Part shown: piece by piece, positions 15,749 to 24,547 of the stretch
How the letters are laid out: the number at the start of each line of letters is the position of its first letter
Position numbering within the stretch: the stretch's first letter is position 1
NCBI GenBank assembly: GCA_009772925.1
Contig: WOUQ01000001.1
Location: forward strand, 186,001-250,000
DNA length: 64,000 nt
Direction: 5' to 3'
Source: a bacterium
GTDB lineage: Bacteria; Pseudomonadota; Gammaproteobacteria; Burkholderiales; Thiobacillaceae
Notes under the pieces: model-generated
Seen by the model: the letters and a program-made list of their open reading frames with translations, nothing else
The model's database searches: none
What the model was told of the DNA's origin: nothing
Translations under genes and position numbers: made by a program

Positions 15749-17686
15749 CTAGTAGAACTCGTACTTCAGGCTGACGTAGCCGCGCCGCTGGTACTTCTGG
15801 TGCTTGTAGAGATATTCGGAAAAGCTTTCATCTTCGACGCCGTTCAGGCTTTGCAGTACCAGCGCGGCCTGCCATTTGCCGCTGGCCGTTTTCCAGTTCT
15901 TGGCAAGCCGGGCGTCCAGCCGGTTGTACTTGCTGTCGTATTTACCCGCATACCAGCGCATGGGTTCCGTGTAGTAATAGCCAACGCTGGCGTCGAGCCC
16001 GCCGAGGGGGTGGGAAGCGAGCAGGGACAGGGTGTAGCCGGGCACGGAGCGCTCATACATGATGTCGTCGGAGGAGTGCGACGACAGCCAGGCCTGCGAC
16101 AACCACAGCCACCCCTTGCGAGCGAACCGCCATTTCAGCTGGTATTCCAGGCCCCACACCTCAATGGTCGGATGATTGAAATAGACGTTGTAGCGGTCAT
16201 TGTTGGGCAGTCGCCTGCTATCCACATCGACCACGTCATAGAGCCGGTTGTGGAAGATTCGCGTGTCCAGGTTCAGGCCCCACTCAGGTTTGCTGAAGTG
16301 GTAGCCCAGTTCCACGGTGTTGATCTTCTCCGGCTCCAGATCTTCCGTGCTGGCGAAGATCTGGTCGACGGTCACGCCACCAACGCTGAGCCGAATATCG
16401 ACGTTGTTGACATAGATGCTGGTGGCCGTCTCGCCATGGGCAATGCCCAAGCGGAAGGCGTGCGCGTCGGAAGGCAGCCAGTTGACGACGAAGCGGGGGG
16501 AGAGGCTGGTGTCACCGTTATCCGAGTGCCGCTCCAGCATGGTGCCAAGATGCACCACCCACTCCGCAGCAGGGTTCCATTCCAGAGCGCCGGAAAGGCT
16601 GAAAACGTAGTCGCTGTCATAATCGTTGTCCAACTGCATGGGCAGACGTACCCGGTTGAGGCGAAACTCGCCGGACAGGCTCTTTTTCAGTTCGGCCGAG
16701 GATCGGTCCAGGTAGCTGAGTTCGAGGGCGGTGCCGCTGGTGCGGTAGTCGCCGCTGAGCGGGTCGATTGGCGCGGGAAGGGGGATCGCTTCCTGGTTCT
16801 GGCTATAGGTATGGTTAAACTGCAGCGCCCACTCACGTCCTTCCGGCAGGACGTGTTTCCACAACAGATTGGCGTAGCCATTGACGTATTGGGCGTGCTG
16901 GTCGTCGTAGAACAGGTTGCCGATGTTGGTGCCCTGCCAACGTCCACGGGAAAGTCCGAATTCCAGCATGACATCATCCCATGGTGATGCGCTGAAGTCG
17001 CCGCGGAAGTTGACCTGGACGTCGTTGGCCCGGTCTTGGTCGACACCATGTATTTCGTCCTCCCGTGCGAGAAAGCCCAGCCGCCAGCTACCGTTGTCGG
17101 TCATGCCGCCGTAGCGCAGGTTCGTTTCCCGATAATCCCGGTTACCGATGGCCACCTCGCCCATGCCGCCCAGGGTGGCGGAGGAATGCCGGGTATAGAC
17201 GTGGATCGTGCCCATCATGGCGTTCAGCCCGTCATGTGCCGCGTTGGGGCCGCGCACCACCTCGATGCGCTCGACCTCGTCCAGGGCCACGGGAATGCCG
17301 CGCCACACGGTATGGCCGAAGGAGGGGTCATAGACGCTGCGCCCGTCCACCATAATCTGCATGCGATGCGGAAACTGCTCCGACAGGCCCAGGTAGGTCG
17401 CCGCCGCGGTGTTGCCTCCCGACCAGCCGACGATGAAGCCCGGCACCAGGCGCAGCACATCCACCAGATGGCGGAAGCCGGTGGCCTCGATCATCTCCCG
17501 CGTGATCACGCTCACCGCCGCCGGCGCCCGATTGGCCGGTGTGGCCAGCCTGGACGCGGACAGCACCAGGGGCTGATCGGCAAAAAACTCGGCTTCCGAG
17601 AGGGGGTCCAGGGTGTCTGCCCGGCCCGCCGGCAGCAGCAGGACGGCCAGCAACCAAATTGGAGAAGAACGCAGCCACCCCTTCAT
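15749..17686 (-). CDS. TonB-dependent outer-membrane receptor (cassette 1)
   Basis: A 645-residue outer-membrane barrel with a signal peptide (MKGWLRSSPIWLLAVLLLPAG). It has a plug domain at about 50-170 (APAAVSVITREMIEATGFRHLVDVLRLVPGF) and a beta-barrel ending in aromatic Phe-Tyr. The start at 17686 gives the signal peptide; the longer frame adds an unlikely N-terminal extension. It heads the operon receptor, binding-like protein, hybrid kinase. No siderophore or cobalamin genes adjoin it and no cobalamin riboswitch was seen upstream, so the ligand is unknown. The operon layout suggests ligand sensing as much as uptake. Confidence 0.9.
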   Translation of the reverse strand: MKGWLRSSPIWLLAVLLLPAGRADTLDPLSEAEFFADQPLVLSASRLATPANRAPAAVSVITREMIEATGFRHLVDVLRLVPGFIVGWSGGNTAAATYLGLSEQFPHRMQIMVDGRSVYDPSFGHTVWRGIPVALDEVERIEVVRGPNAAHDGLNAMMGTIHVYTRHSSATLGGMGEVAIGNRDYRETNLRYGGMTDNGSWRLGFLAREDEIHGVDQDRANDVQVNFRGDFSASPWDDVMLEFGLSRGRWQGTNIGNLFYDDQHAQYVNGYANLLWKHVLPEGREWALQFNHTYSQNQEAIPLPAPIDPLSGDYRTSGTALELSYLDRSSAELKKSLSGEFRLNRVRLPMQLDNDYDSDYVFSLSGALEWNPAAEWVVHLGTMLERHSDNGDTSLSPRFVVNWLPSDAHAFRLGIAHGETATSIYVNNVDIRLSVGGVTVDQIFASTEDLEPEKINTVELGYHFSKPEWGLNLDTRIFHNRLYDVVDVDSRRLPNNDRYNVYFNHPTIEVWGLEYQLKWRFARKGWLWLSQAWLSSHSSDDIMYERSVPGYTLSLLASHPLGGLDASVGYYYTEPMRWYAGKYDSKYNRLDARLAKNWKTASGKWQAALVLQSLNGVEDESFSEYLYKHQKYQRRGYVSLKYEFY

Positions 17687-17828
17687 GTTGTGTCTCCAGA
17701 TTAATGTCTGATGGTGTCGCTTTGCCAGGGCACCTCCCCGGTCAGACACGAATTTTTCCACAAGACCAGTGTGGCTTCCACGCAAGGCGTGGCTGTCGGC
17801 GTCAAGTCGTAACGCGGTGGCCCGCCGG

Positions 17829-18905
17829 TTACACCCGCAAGTCCGCCGCCAGGCCGGGGTGGACGATGGCGCCGCCGCTGACGTTGAGGCCCGCAGCGAA
17901 ACCCGCGTCGGCGGCCAGGGCGGCGTCGGGGTCGGCGGCCAGCTTCAGCAGGTAGGGCAGGGTGGCCTCGGCCAGGGCCAGGGTGGCGGTGCGCGAGACC
18001 GCGCCGGGCATGTTGGCGACGCAGTAGTGCACCACGCCTTCCTCCACGTAGTAGGGCGCGCTGTGCGTGGTCGGGCGGGAGGTCTCGGCGATGCCGCCCT
18101 GGTCGATGGCTACGTCCACCAGGGCCGCGCCCCGGGGCATGGCGCGGATCAGCTCGCGTGCCAGCAGGCGCGGTGCCCTGCGGCCGGGGACGTAGGCGGC
18201 GCCCACCACCAGGTCGGCGTGAGTGACGCATTCGGCGATGTTGGCCGGGTTGGAGAAGCGGGTGCCCAGTTCGCCGCCGTAGAGGTCATCGAAATAACGC
18301 AGCCGCTCGGCGTCGCGGTCGAGCAGGATGACGTCGGCGCCCACGCCGACGGCCAGGCGGGCGGCGTTGGCGCCGACCATGCCACCGCCGAGGATCACCA
18401 CCCGGGCGGGCGGCACGCCGGGCACGCCGGACAGCAGCACGCCGCGGCCGCCATGCTTCATCTCCAGGCCGCGCATGCCGGCCTGGATGGCGAGCCGGCC
18501 GGCGATCTCCGACATGGGGGCGAGCAGGGGGGTGCGCTGGCGGGCGTCGAGCACGGTTTCGAAGGCCACCGCATGGACGCCGCGGGCCATGAGTTCCCGC
18601 GCCAGATCGGGGGCGGCGGCCAGATGCAGGTAGCAGAACAGCCATTGCCCCTCGCGCAGGCGCGCCGTCTCGGCTGGCTGCGGTTCCTTGACCTTGAAGA
18701 TCAAATCGGCCGCATAGACGTTCGTGGCATCGGCAAGGAGGGCGCCGGCGCGCCGGTAGGCCGCATCGTCGAAGCCGATAGCCGTGCCCGCGTCGGTCTC
18801 GACGCGGACCTCGTGGCCGGCAGCGATCATCGCGGCAACGCCGGCGGGGGTCGCGGCGACGCGGTACTCGTGGTCCTTGATTTCCCTGGGAATGCCGATG
18901 CGCAT
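17829..18905 (-). CDS. ald: Alanine dehydrogenase
   Basis: NAD-dependent oxidative deamination of L-alanine to pyruvate and ammonia, or the reverse. The 358-residue protein begins MRIGIPREIKDHEYRVAATPAGV, typical of the family. It has the substrate-binding region LFCYLHLAAAPDLA and the Rossmann motif ILGGGMVGANAARLAVGVGA. The start at 18905 is chosen over 18956 because it gives this standard N-terminus. It lies between pyrD (26 bp upstream) and the first receptor cassette, all on the minus strand. A pyridine nucleotide transhydrogenase alpha-like protein is a related family but much longer. Confidence 0.93.
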   Translation of the reverse strand: MRIGIPREIKDHEYRVAATPAGVAAMIAAGHEVRVETDAGTAIGFDDAAYRRAGALLADATNVYAADLIFKVKEPQPAETARLREGQWLFCYLHLAAAPDLARELMARGVHAVAFETVLDARQRTPLLAPMSEIAGRLAIQAGMRGLEMKHGGRGVLLSGVPGVPPARVVILGGGMVGANAARLAVGVGADVILLDRDAERLRYFDDLYGGELGTRFSNPANIAECVTHADLVVGAAYVPGRRAPRLLARELIRAMPRGAALVDVAIDQGGIAETSRPTTHSAPYYVEEGVVHYCVANMPGAVSRTATLALAEATLPYLLKLAADPDAALAADAGFAAGLNVSGGAIVHPGLAADLRV

Positions 18906-18931
18906 GGGGTTCTCCCGCGTGGGTTCTAGGT

Positions 18932-19951
18932 TCAATTTGCCAGCGCCTGCACGCATTCCTTTACCAGCGCGGGCCCCCGGTAGATCAGGCCGGTATAGAA
19001 CTGCACAAGGTCCGCCCCGGCGGCGATCTTGTCCTTCGCGTCGGCGCCGCTGAGGATGCCGCCGGCGCCGATGAGCGGCACTTCTCCCGCCAGGGCGGCG
19101 TGGAAGGCGGCCAGCACGCGGGTGGATTGCTCGCGCAGCGGCAGGCCGGAAAGGCCGCCGGCTTCGTTGCCGTGCGGCAGGTGTTGCACGCCCTCGCGCG
19201 CCAGGGTGGTGTTGGTGGCGATCACCGCGTCGACCCGATGCTTGCGGAACAGGGCGGCCATGGCGGCGATCTGCGCGTCGTCCAGGTCCGGGGCGATCTT
19301 CACCGCCACCGGCATGTACTTACCGTGCCGCTCCGCCAGGGCGGCCTGCCGCGCCTTGATGGCGGCGAGCAGGGCATCCAGTTCGTCGCCGCCCTGCAGG
19401 GCGCGCAGGTTCTTGGTGTTGGGCGAGGAGATGTTGACGGTGACGAAGCTGACCTTGCCGTACAGCTTGTCCAGCAGGATCAGGTAGTCGTCGGCGGCGC
19501 GTTCGATGGGGGTGTCGAAGTTCTTGCCCAGGTTCACCCCCAGGATGCCGCGATAGGCCGTGCGCTCCAGGTTGGCCAGCAGATGGTCCACGCCCAGGTT
19601 GTTGAAGCCCATGCGGTTGATGATGGCCCGCGCCTCCGGCAGGCGGAACAGGCGCGGCTTGGGGTTGCCGGGCTGCGGGCGGGGGGTGACCGCGCCGATC
19701 TCGAGGAAGCCGAAGCCGAAGTCGCCCAGCGCATCGATGGCCTCGCCGTTCTTGTCCAGGCCGGCGGCCAGTCCCACCGGGTTGGGGAAATCCAGGCCCA
19801 TGACCCGTCTGGGCAGGGTGGGCACCTTAGGCAGGAAGGCTTGCAGCAGGCCCATCGCGTGGGCCCGGCGCAGAGCGGATAGGGTCAGGTTGTGGGCGAT
19901 CTCGGGGTCGAGGCGGAACAGCAGGGGTTTGGCGAGAGCGTAGGGGTTCAT
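18932..19951 (-). CDS. pyrD: Dihydroorotate dehydrogenase (quinone), class 2
   Basis: Oxidises dihydroorotate to orotate at the inner membrane with quinone as acceptor, in pyrimidine synthesis. The protein has 339 residues. The N-terminal helix pair ([21 protein letters not shown]) is that of membrane-associated class 2 enzymes. The FMN-barrel motifs are present: [18 protein letters not shown], the active-site serine in [12 protein letters not shown], and [11 protein letters not shown]. The start at 19951 gives the standard N-terminus; the 12-residue longer form reads a low-complexity tract. It is transcribed toward ald. Confidence 0.96.
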   Translation of the reverse strand: MNPYALAKPLLFRLDPEIAHNLTLSALRRAHAMGLLQAFLPKVPTLPRRVMGLDFPNPVGLAAGLDKNGEAIDALGDFGFGFLEIGAVTPRPQPGNPKPRLFRLPEARAIINRMGFNNLGVDHLLANLERTAYRGILGVNLGKNFDTPIERAADDYLILLDKLYGKVSFVTVNISSPNTKNLRALQGGDELDALLAAIKARQAALAERHGKYMPVAVKIAPDLDDAQIAAMAALFRKHRVDAVIATNTTLAREGVQHLPHGNEAGGLSGLPLREQSTRVLAAFHAALAGEVPLIGAGGILSGADAKDKIAAGADLVQFYTGLIYRGPALVKECVQALAN

Positions 19952-20105
19952 GGCGGGCAAGGTACAAGGGGCAGGGGAGGGGGGCAAGGGGTGATGGGGA
20001 TGGGGGTGTTATCGCGGGGAACTTGTTAACATTCAGCCGCGCTGGGGCCGTGCTGTCCCGGTCCACACAACCATAACGCCAAAACCCCTACGTTCGCCGA
20101 ACGCC

Positions 20106-22031
20106 ATGCACAAGAAACTCGCCCTGTTGTTGCTGATGCTGTGCCCGCTTCCGGTCCTCGGAGCCGCGGGCGATGCCGATATCGAACGGCTCATGCCGCT
20201 GAGCCTGGAGGAACTGGTGGAGGTGGACGTGTCGATTTCCACCTACAGCAAGCAGCAGATGTCGAAGGCGCCTTCGGTGGTGTCGCTGGTCACGGCGGAG
20301 GACATCCGGGCCACCGGCGCCACCAATCTCATGGACGTGCTGCGCAGCGTGCCGGGGGTGTACGTGAAGCAGAACCTGTTCGCCTTCCGGCCCCTCGTCA
20401 CCCTGCGCGGCGCGCCCGGCAACAACGTCCTGCTCATGGTCAACGGCACACCCATGCGCGATCTGCTGTGGTCCAACGGCATCTACTGGAAGGGCCTGCC
20501 GGCCAGCATCATCGAGCGCATCGAGATCATCCGCGGTCCCGGCTCCGCCCTGTTCGGCGCCGACGCTTCGGCCGGCGTGATCAACGTCATTACCCACACC
20601 GCCGCCCCCATCAAGCACAGCGAGGCCGGCCTGCGTGCCGGCAGTTTCGACAGCCAGGCCGGCTGGCTGCGGCACGGCGGTAGCTGGAACGGCCTCGACG
20701 TCGGCCTGACCGCGGAGCTGTCCACCACCGACGGCCACCGCCCGACCATCTCGCCGGACCGCAACGGCAACACCGGCAAGGCCAACTACGAGTGGGACAA
20801 CCAGGATTTACGCTTTTCCCTGGCGGGCGGGCACTGGCGGCTGCTCGCCGACTACCAGCGGCAGGATGATGTCGGCACCGGCCTCAACGGCGCCGGCGTG
20901 CTCGACCCGCTGAACGAATCCGACAGCCGCCAGTACGGCCTGGCGCTGCATTACGACAATCCGGGCTTCGCCCCGGATTGGGGCCTGAACGCGGTGGCGC
21001 GCTATCGCGACGTGAAGTATTCCTCCGGTAACGGATTCATCACCCTCGCGCCACCGACGCGGGAATACCTGGATGCCGCCGAGCGCCAGGCCGGCCTCGA
21101 ATTGAGCGGCCTCTACACCGGCCTGCGCCGTCACGCCCTGCGCATAGGCGGCGGCGCCGCCTGGAACGAGACCTATGGCGTGCAGCAGATCAACCCGCCC
21201 AATCCCGCCTTTCCGATCCCCGAGCAAAGCCGCCGCGACCTCTACCTCTTCCTGCAGGACGTATGGAGTCTGGCCGACGACTGGGAACTCACCGCCGGCC
21301 TGCGTTACGACGAGTTCAACGATTTCGGCAGCGCCACCACGCCGCGCCTGGCCCTGGTCTGGCAGAGCAGCGAGCGGCTGACCAGCAAGCTGTTGTACGG
21401 CGAGGCGTTCCGCGCGCCGTCGTATCAGGAACTGTATTTCCAGACCGCATCCAACACGCCGAACCCCGATCTGGAGCCCGAGCGTTCACGCACCTGGGAA
21501 CTGGCCTTCGATTACCTGGCCAGCGACCGCCTGAAACTGGGCCTCAACCTCTACCGCTTCAAGCGCACCGACCTGATTTCCGGCGCGGGCGGGACATTCC
21601 AGAATGTCGGCAGCTTCACCGTGCGCGGCCTTGAACTGGAGGCGCGCTGGCAGGCCACGCCGAGCCTGCAATTCGCCGGCAATCTGACGCTGCTTGATCA
21701 GGATGACAGTCCGGGCGAGGACGTGAATGTTCCGGATGAAGCCCTGCACCTGCGCATGGACTGGGCCTTCAGGCCGCGTTGGGCCTGGGATGTGCAGGCC
21801 CACTGGTTCGGCCGGCGCTCGCTGCCGGCCGGCGATCCGCGCGATGAACTGGGCGCATACAGCCTGGTGGATACCACCCTGCGCTACCGGTATGACCGCA
21901 ACTGGGAGTTCGCGGTATCCGTGCGCAATCTGCTGGATGAGGATGCCCACGACTACAGCAGCCGCAATCTGCCCAACAATCTCCCGCTGCCCGAACGCAA
22001 TTTTTACGCCGAAGTGCGCTACGGCTTCTGA
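20106..22031 (+). CDS. TonB-dependent outer-membrane receptor (cassette 2)
   Basis: A 641-residue receptor with a signal peptide (MHKKLALLLLMLCPLPVLG). It has the motif LMPLSLEELVEVDVSIST found at the start of many signalling-type receptors, a plug (SVVSLVTAEDIRATGATNLMDVLRSVPGV) and a barrel with TonB-receptor motifs around GEAFRAPSYQELYF. It ends in an aromatic residue (RYGF). It starts a three-gene operon with a YfiR-type protein 12 bp downstream and a hybrid kinase 5 bp after that. The order is the same as in the minus-strand cassette at 17686-12901. The ligand is unknown. Confidence 0.92.
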   Translation: MHKKLALLLLMLCPLPVLGAAGDADIERLMPLSLEELVEVDVSISTYSKQQMSKAPSVVSLVTAEDIRATGATNLMDVLRSVPGVYVKQNLFAFRPLVTLRGAPGNNVLLMVNGTPMRDLLWSNGIYWKGLPASIIERIEIIRGPGSALFGADASAGVINVITHTAAPIKHSEAGLRAGSFDSQAGWLRHGGSWNGLDVGLTAELSTTDGHRPTISPDRNGNTGKANYEWDNQDLRFSLAGGHWRLLADYQRQDDVGTGLNGAGVLDPLNESDSRQYGLALHYDNPGFAPDWGLNAVARYRDVKYSSGNGFITLAPPTREYLDAAERQAGLELSGLYTGLRRHALRIGGGAAWNETYGVQQINPPNPAFPIPEQSRRDLYLFLQDVWSLADDWELTAGLRYDEFNDFGSATTPRLALVWQSSERLTSKLLYGEAFRAPSYQELYFQTASNTPNPDLEPERSRTWELAFDYLASDRLKLGLNLYRFKRTDLISGAGGTFQNVGSFTVRGLELEARWQATPSLQFAGNLTLLDQDDSPGEDVNVPDEALHLRMDWAFRPRWAWDVQAHWFGRRSLPAGDPRDELGAYSLVDTTLRYRYDRNWEFAVSVRNLLDEDAHDYSSRNLPNNLPLPERNFYAEVRYGF

Positions 22032-22043
22032 CGCGCTCTGCCC

Positions 22044-22568
22044 ATGCGCTTATCGCGTTCCTTCCCGCGTTGCATCCCGGCCCTGCTGCTGGCGGTCTGG
22101 CTGCCCGACGCCGCCGCCACGGAAGAGGCGCCGGAGCCGGCGCTGCGCGCGGTGCTGTTCTACAACTTCCTGAAATTCGCGGACCTGCCGGCCAACGGCA
22201 GTTCGGACCAAGTCCTGAACATCTGTGTGGCCGCACGCGACCCGGAGTTGCTCACAGCCATGGGGCGCCTGCGCGAACGGCCACTGCGTAGCCGCCGGCT
22301 GGCGGTGCGGGCGTACGAGGCTGCGGCGGACTGCGACGCGATCTACGTCGAGTCGCGCGCGCGCTGGCAGGCCATCGTCAACGGAGCCGGCGCGCCGGGC
22401 GCCCTCACGGTGGGCGCCTATGCCGGCTTCGTCGACGATGGCGGCATCATCGAACTGTCCTTCGACCGCGACCGCAGCCGTTTCGACATCAACCTGGTCG
22501 CCGCCCGTCAGGCCGGCATCCGCCTCTACCCGCAACTGCTGCGCCTGGCACGCCGCCTCATCGACTAG
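22044..22568 (+). CDS. YfiR family periplasmic protein (DUF4154)
   Basis: A 174-residue protein with an N-terminal signal sequence (ending near DAAATEEA). The DUF4154/YfiR fold is seen in LRAVLFYNFLKFADLP, ILNIC-like CVAARDPELL, and the C-terminal DINLVAARQAGIRLYPQLLRLARRL. In Pseudomonas, YfiR binds and silences the periplasmic CHASE8 sensor of the diguanylate cyclase YfiN. Here the next gene encodes a kinase with a CHASE8-like periplasmic region, so an analogous YfiR-kinase contact is inferred. It lies 12 bp after the receptor gene and 5 bp before the kinase. Confidence 0.88.
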   Translation: MRLSRSFPRCIPALLLAVWLPDAAATEEAPEPALRAVLFYNFLKFADLPANGSSDQVLNICVAARDPELLTAMGRLRERPLRSRRLAVRAYEAAADCDAIYVESRARWQAIVNGAGAPGALTVGAYAGFVDDGGIIELSFDRDRSRFDINLVAARQAGIRLYPQLLRLARRLID

Positions 22569-22573
22569 CCGGC

Positions 22574-24538
22574 ATGCTTTCCCCGCGCGCCTTCGCCCGA
22601 ATTCCCCTGCGCCTGCAACTGCTGTGGCTGGTGGCGGGCACGGTGGCGCTTTCCCTCGCCGTATCCATGCTCACCGCCGTGGTCCTGGACTGGGGCCTGC
22701 ACGAGGACCAGGCCGCACGCACCCTGGAGACCGCCGCGCGCAGCGCCGCCACCGCCGCCAGCGCGGCGGTGGCCTTCGACGACGACATCGCCGCCGCCGA
22801 GGCGTTGCGCATCCTGGCCACACAGAAGGAAATCACCGCCGCCGCCGTCTATCGGCTGGACGGCGAACGCCTCGCCGTGCACGGAGACGCCTCGCTGCCG
22901 CCGGCGCGGGCGGGGCCGGCGGCTGAGCATGGGCCGGATTTCTCCCCTTTGCACACCACCACGCACCTGCTGCGGCCCATCGTCTTTGACGATTCGACCC
23001 TCGGCTGGATCTACCTGCACGCGGACCTCGCCGAATTTCGCGCGCGTTATCTCGAACAGACCGCGCTTTCCGTGCTGGCCAGTCTGTGCGGCCTGGGGCT
23101 GGCCGTCTGGCTGGGCATGCGCCTCATCGAGCGCATCACCCGCCCGGTGCGCGGCCTCGCCGATCTCGCCCACCGCGTCCGCGATGACGGCAATTACAGC
23201 CTGCGCGCCGATGCCGCCGAGGCGGGCGGCAGCGCCAACGAGGTTGCCGAACTGGTGGCCGGGATCAACGCCATGCTGGCGGAAATCGAACAGCGCAATT
23301 GGGAACTGGGCGAGAACCGACGCGAACTGGAGCAACGCGTCGCCGAGCGCACCTCGGCACTGGACCAGGTCAATGTCTCTCTGCTGGCGCAGAAACGCGG
23401 CGCCGAGGAGGCCAACCAGGCGAAATCACGTTTTCTGGCGGCGGCCAGCCACGATCTGCGCCAGCCCATGCACGCCCTCAGCCTGCTGGTCTCGGCCCTC
23501 GACGATAACCTGCGGGAACACGGCGAGGCCGGCGACCGCTGGACGGAGACGCGGCGGCTGGCGGATCTGATCGAGGCCTCCGTGCGCAACATGGGTAATC
23601 TGCTCAACGACCTGCTCGATCTCTCGCGCCTCGATGCCGGCGTCATCGTGCCGCATCCGGTTTGCGCTCGGGTCGATGAAATCCTCGACCGGCTGAGCGC
23701 GCGTTTCCTCCCCCTTGCCCTGAAAAAAGGCCTGCGCATGCGCTTCGTGACCGGCCACATGGAGGTGGAGACCGACCCCGTGCTGCTCGATCGCATCCTC
23801 GCCAACCTTATCGACAACGCCATCCGCTACACCGACAGCGGCGGCATCCTGGTGGGGACGCGGCGGCGGGCGGGCGGCGGCGCGCGCATCGAGGTGGTGG
23901 ACAGCGGCATAGGCATTCCCGGGGCGATGCTGGAGCGCATCTTCGAAGAGTATTTCCAGCTCGGCAATCCGGAACGCGACCGCGACAAGGGGCAGGGCCT
24001 CGGCCTGAGCATCGTCAAGCGGCTGGCCGACTTGCTGGGCTGCCGGATCAGCGTGCGTTCCCGTCCGGGGCGCGGCACCCATTTCAGCCTGGAACTGCCG
24101 CCCTGCGCCACTGCCGCGCCGGCGCCAGCGCGCAGCGAGCACGCCGTCGAGCCGGCCGCGCTGCCGGGGCGGGATGGGCTGGTGCTGCTGGTGGAGGACG
24201 ACGAGGTGATTGTCCAGGCCATGCGCGCCCTCTTCGCGCAGTGGGGCGTGCCGTTGATCACCGCTTCCGGCATCGAGGAAGCCCTGCGCGCGCTGGACGC
24301 GGCCGGCCGGGCGCCAGCCCTGGTGCTGTCCGATTACCGCCTGCCCGGCGGCTGCGATGGCATCGGGGTGGTGGCGCGCCTGCGCGCGCGCTATGGCGGC
24401 GATATGCCGGCCATACTGGTCACCGGCGATACCGGCGAGGAGGCCATGCGCGCCGTCGCCGCATCGGGCCTGACACTGCTGCACAAGCCGCTGCATCCGG
24501 CCAAGCTGCGCGCCCTGCTTTCGCACGTCCTGAAATAG
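22574..24538 (+). CDS. Hybrid histidine kinase with CHASE8-like sensor and receiver (cassette 2)
   Basis: A 654-residue kinase. It has a helix at 17-38, a periplasmic CHASE8-like region (about 45-158, with AASAAVAFDDDIAAAEALRIL), a helix at 160-182, HAMP, a coiled coil and HisKA with His293 in ASHDLRQPMHAL. HATPase_c follows (DSGIGIPGAMLERIFEEYFQ, GQGLGLSIVKRL), then a receiver with Asp587 in VLSDYRLP. As in cassette 1 there is no DNA-binding output. YfiN proteins use CHASE8 domains to meet YfiR, and a YfiR gene lies immediately upstream. The two kinases resemble each other closely from HisKA to the end and are probably paralogues. Confidence 0.93.
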   Translation: MLSPRAFARIPLRLQLLWLVAGTVALSLAVSMLTAVVLDWGLHEDQAARTLETAARSAATAASAAVAFDDDIAAAEALRILATQKEITAAAVYRLDGERLAVHGDASLPPARAGPAAEHGPDFSPLHTTTHLLRPIVFDDSTLGWIYLHADLAEFRARYLEQTALSVLASLCGLGLAVWLGMRLIERITRPVRGLADLAHRVRDDGNYSLRADAAEAGGSANEVAELVAGINAMLAEIEQRNWELGENRRELEQRVAERTSALDQVNVSLLAQKRGAEEANQAKSRFLAAASHDLRQPMHALSLLVSALDDNLREHGEAGDRWTETRRLADLIEASVRNMGNLLNDLLDLSRLDAGVIVPHPVCARVDEILDRLSARFLPLALKKGLRMRFVTGHMEVETDPVLLDRILANLIDNAIRYTDSGGILVGTRRRAGGGARIEVVDSGIGIPGAMLERIFEEYFQLGNPERDRDKGQGLGLSIVKRLADLLGCRISVRSRPGRGTHFSLELPPCATAAPAPARSEHAVEPAALPGRDGLVLLVEDDEVIVQAMRALFAQWGVPLITASGIEEALRALDAAGRAPALVLSDYRLPGGCDGIGVVARLRARYGGDMPAILVTGDTGEEAMRAVAASGLTLLHKPLHPAKLRALLSHVLK

Positions 24539-24547
24539 GCTCTTAAC

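Noticed and set aside
17687-17828. Cobalamin or other riboswitch before the TonB receptors
   Set aside because: The leaders at 17687-17828 and 19952-20105 were read for conserved B12-box and other riboswitch cores; none was recognised.
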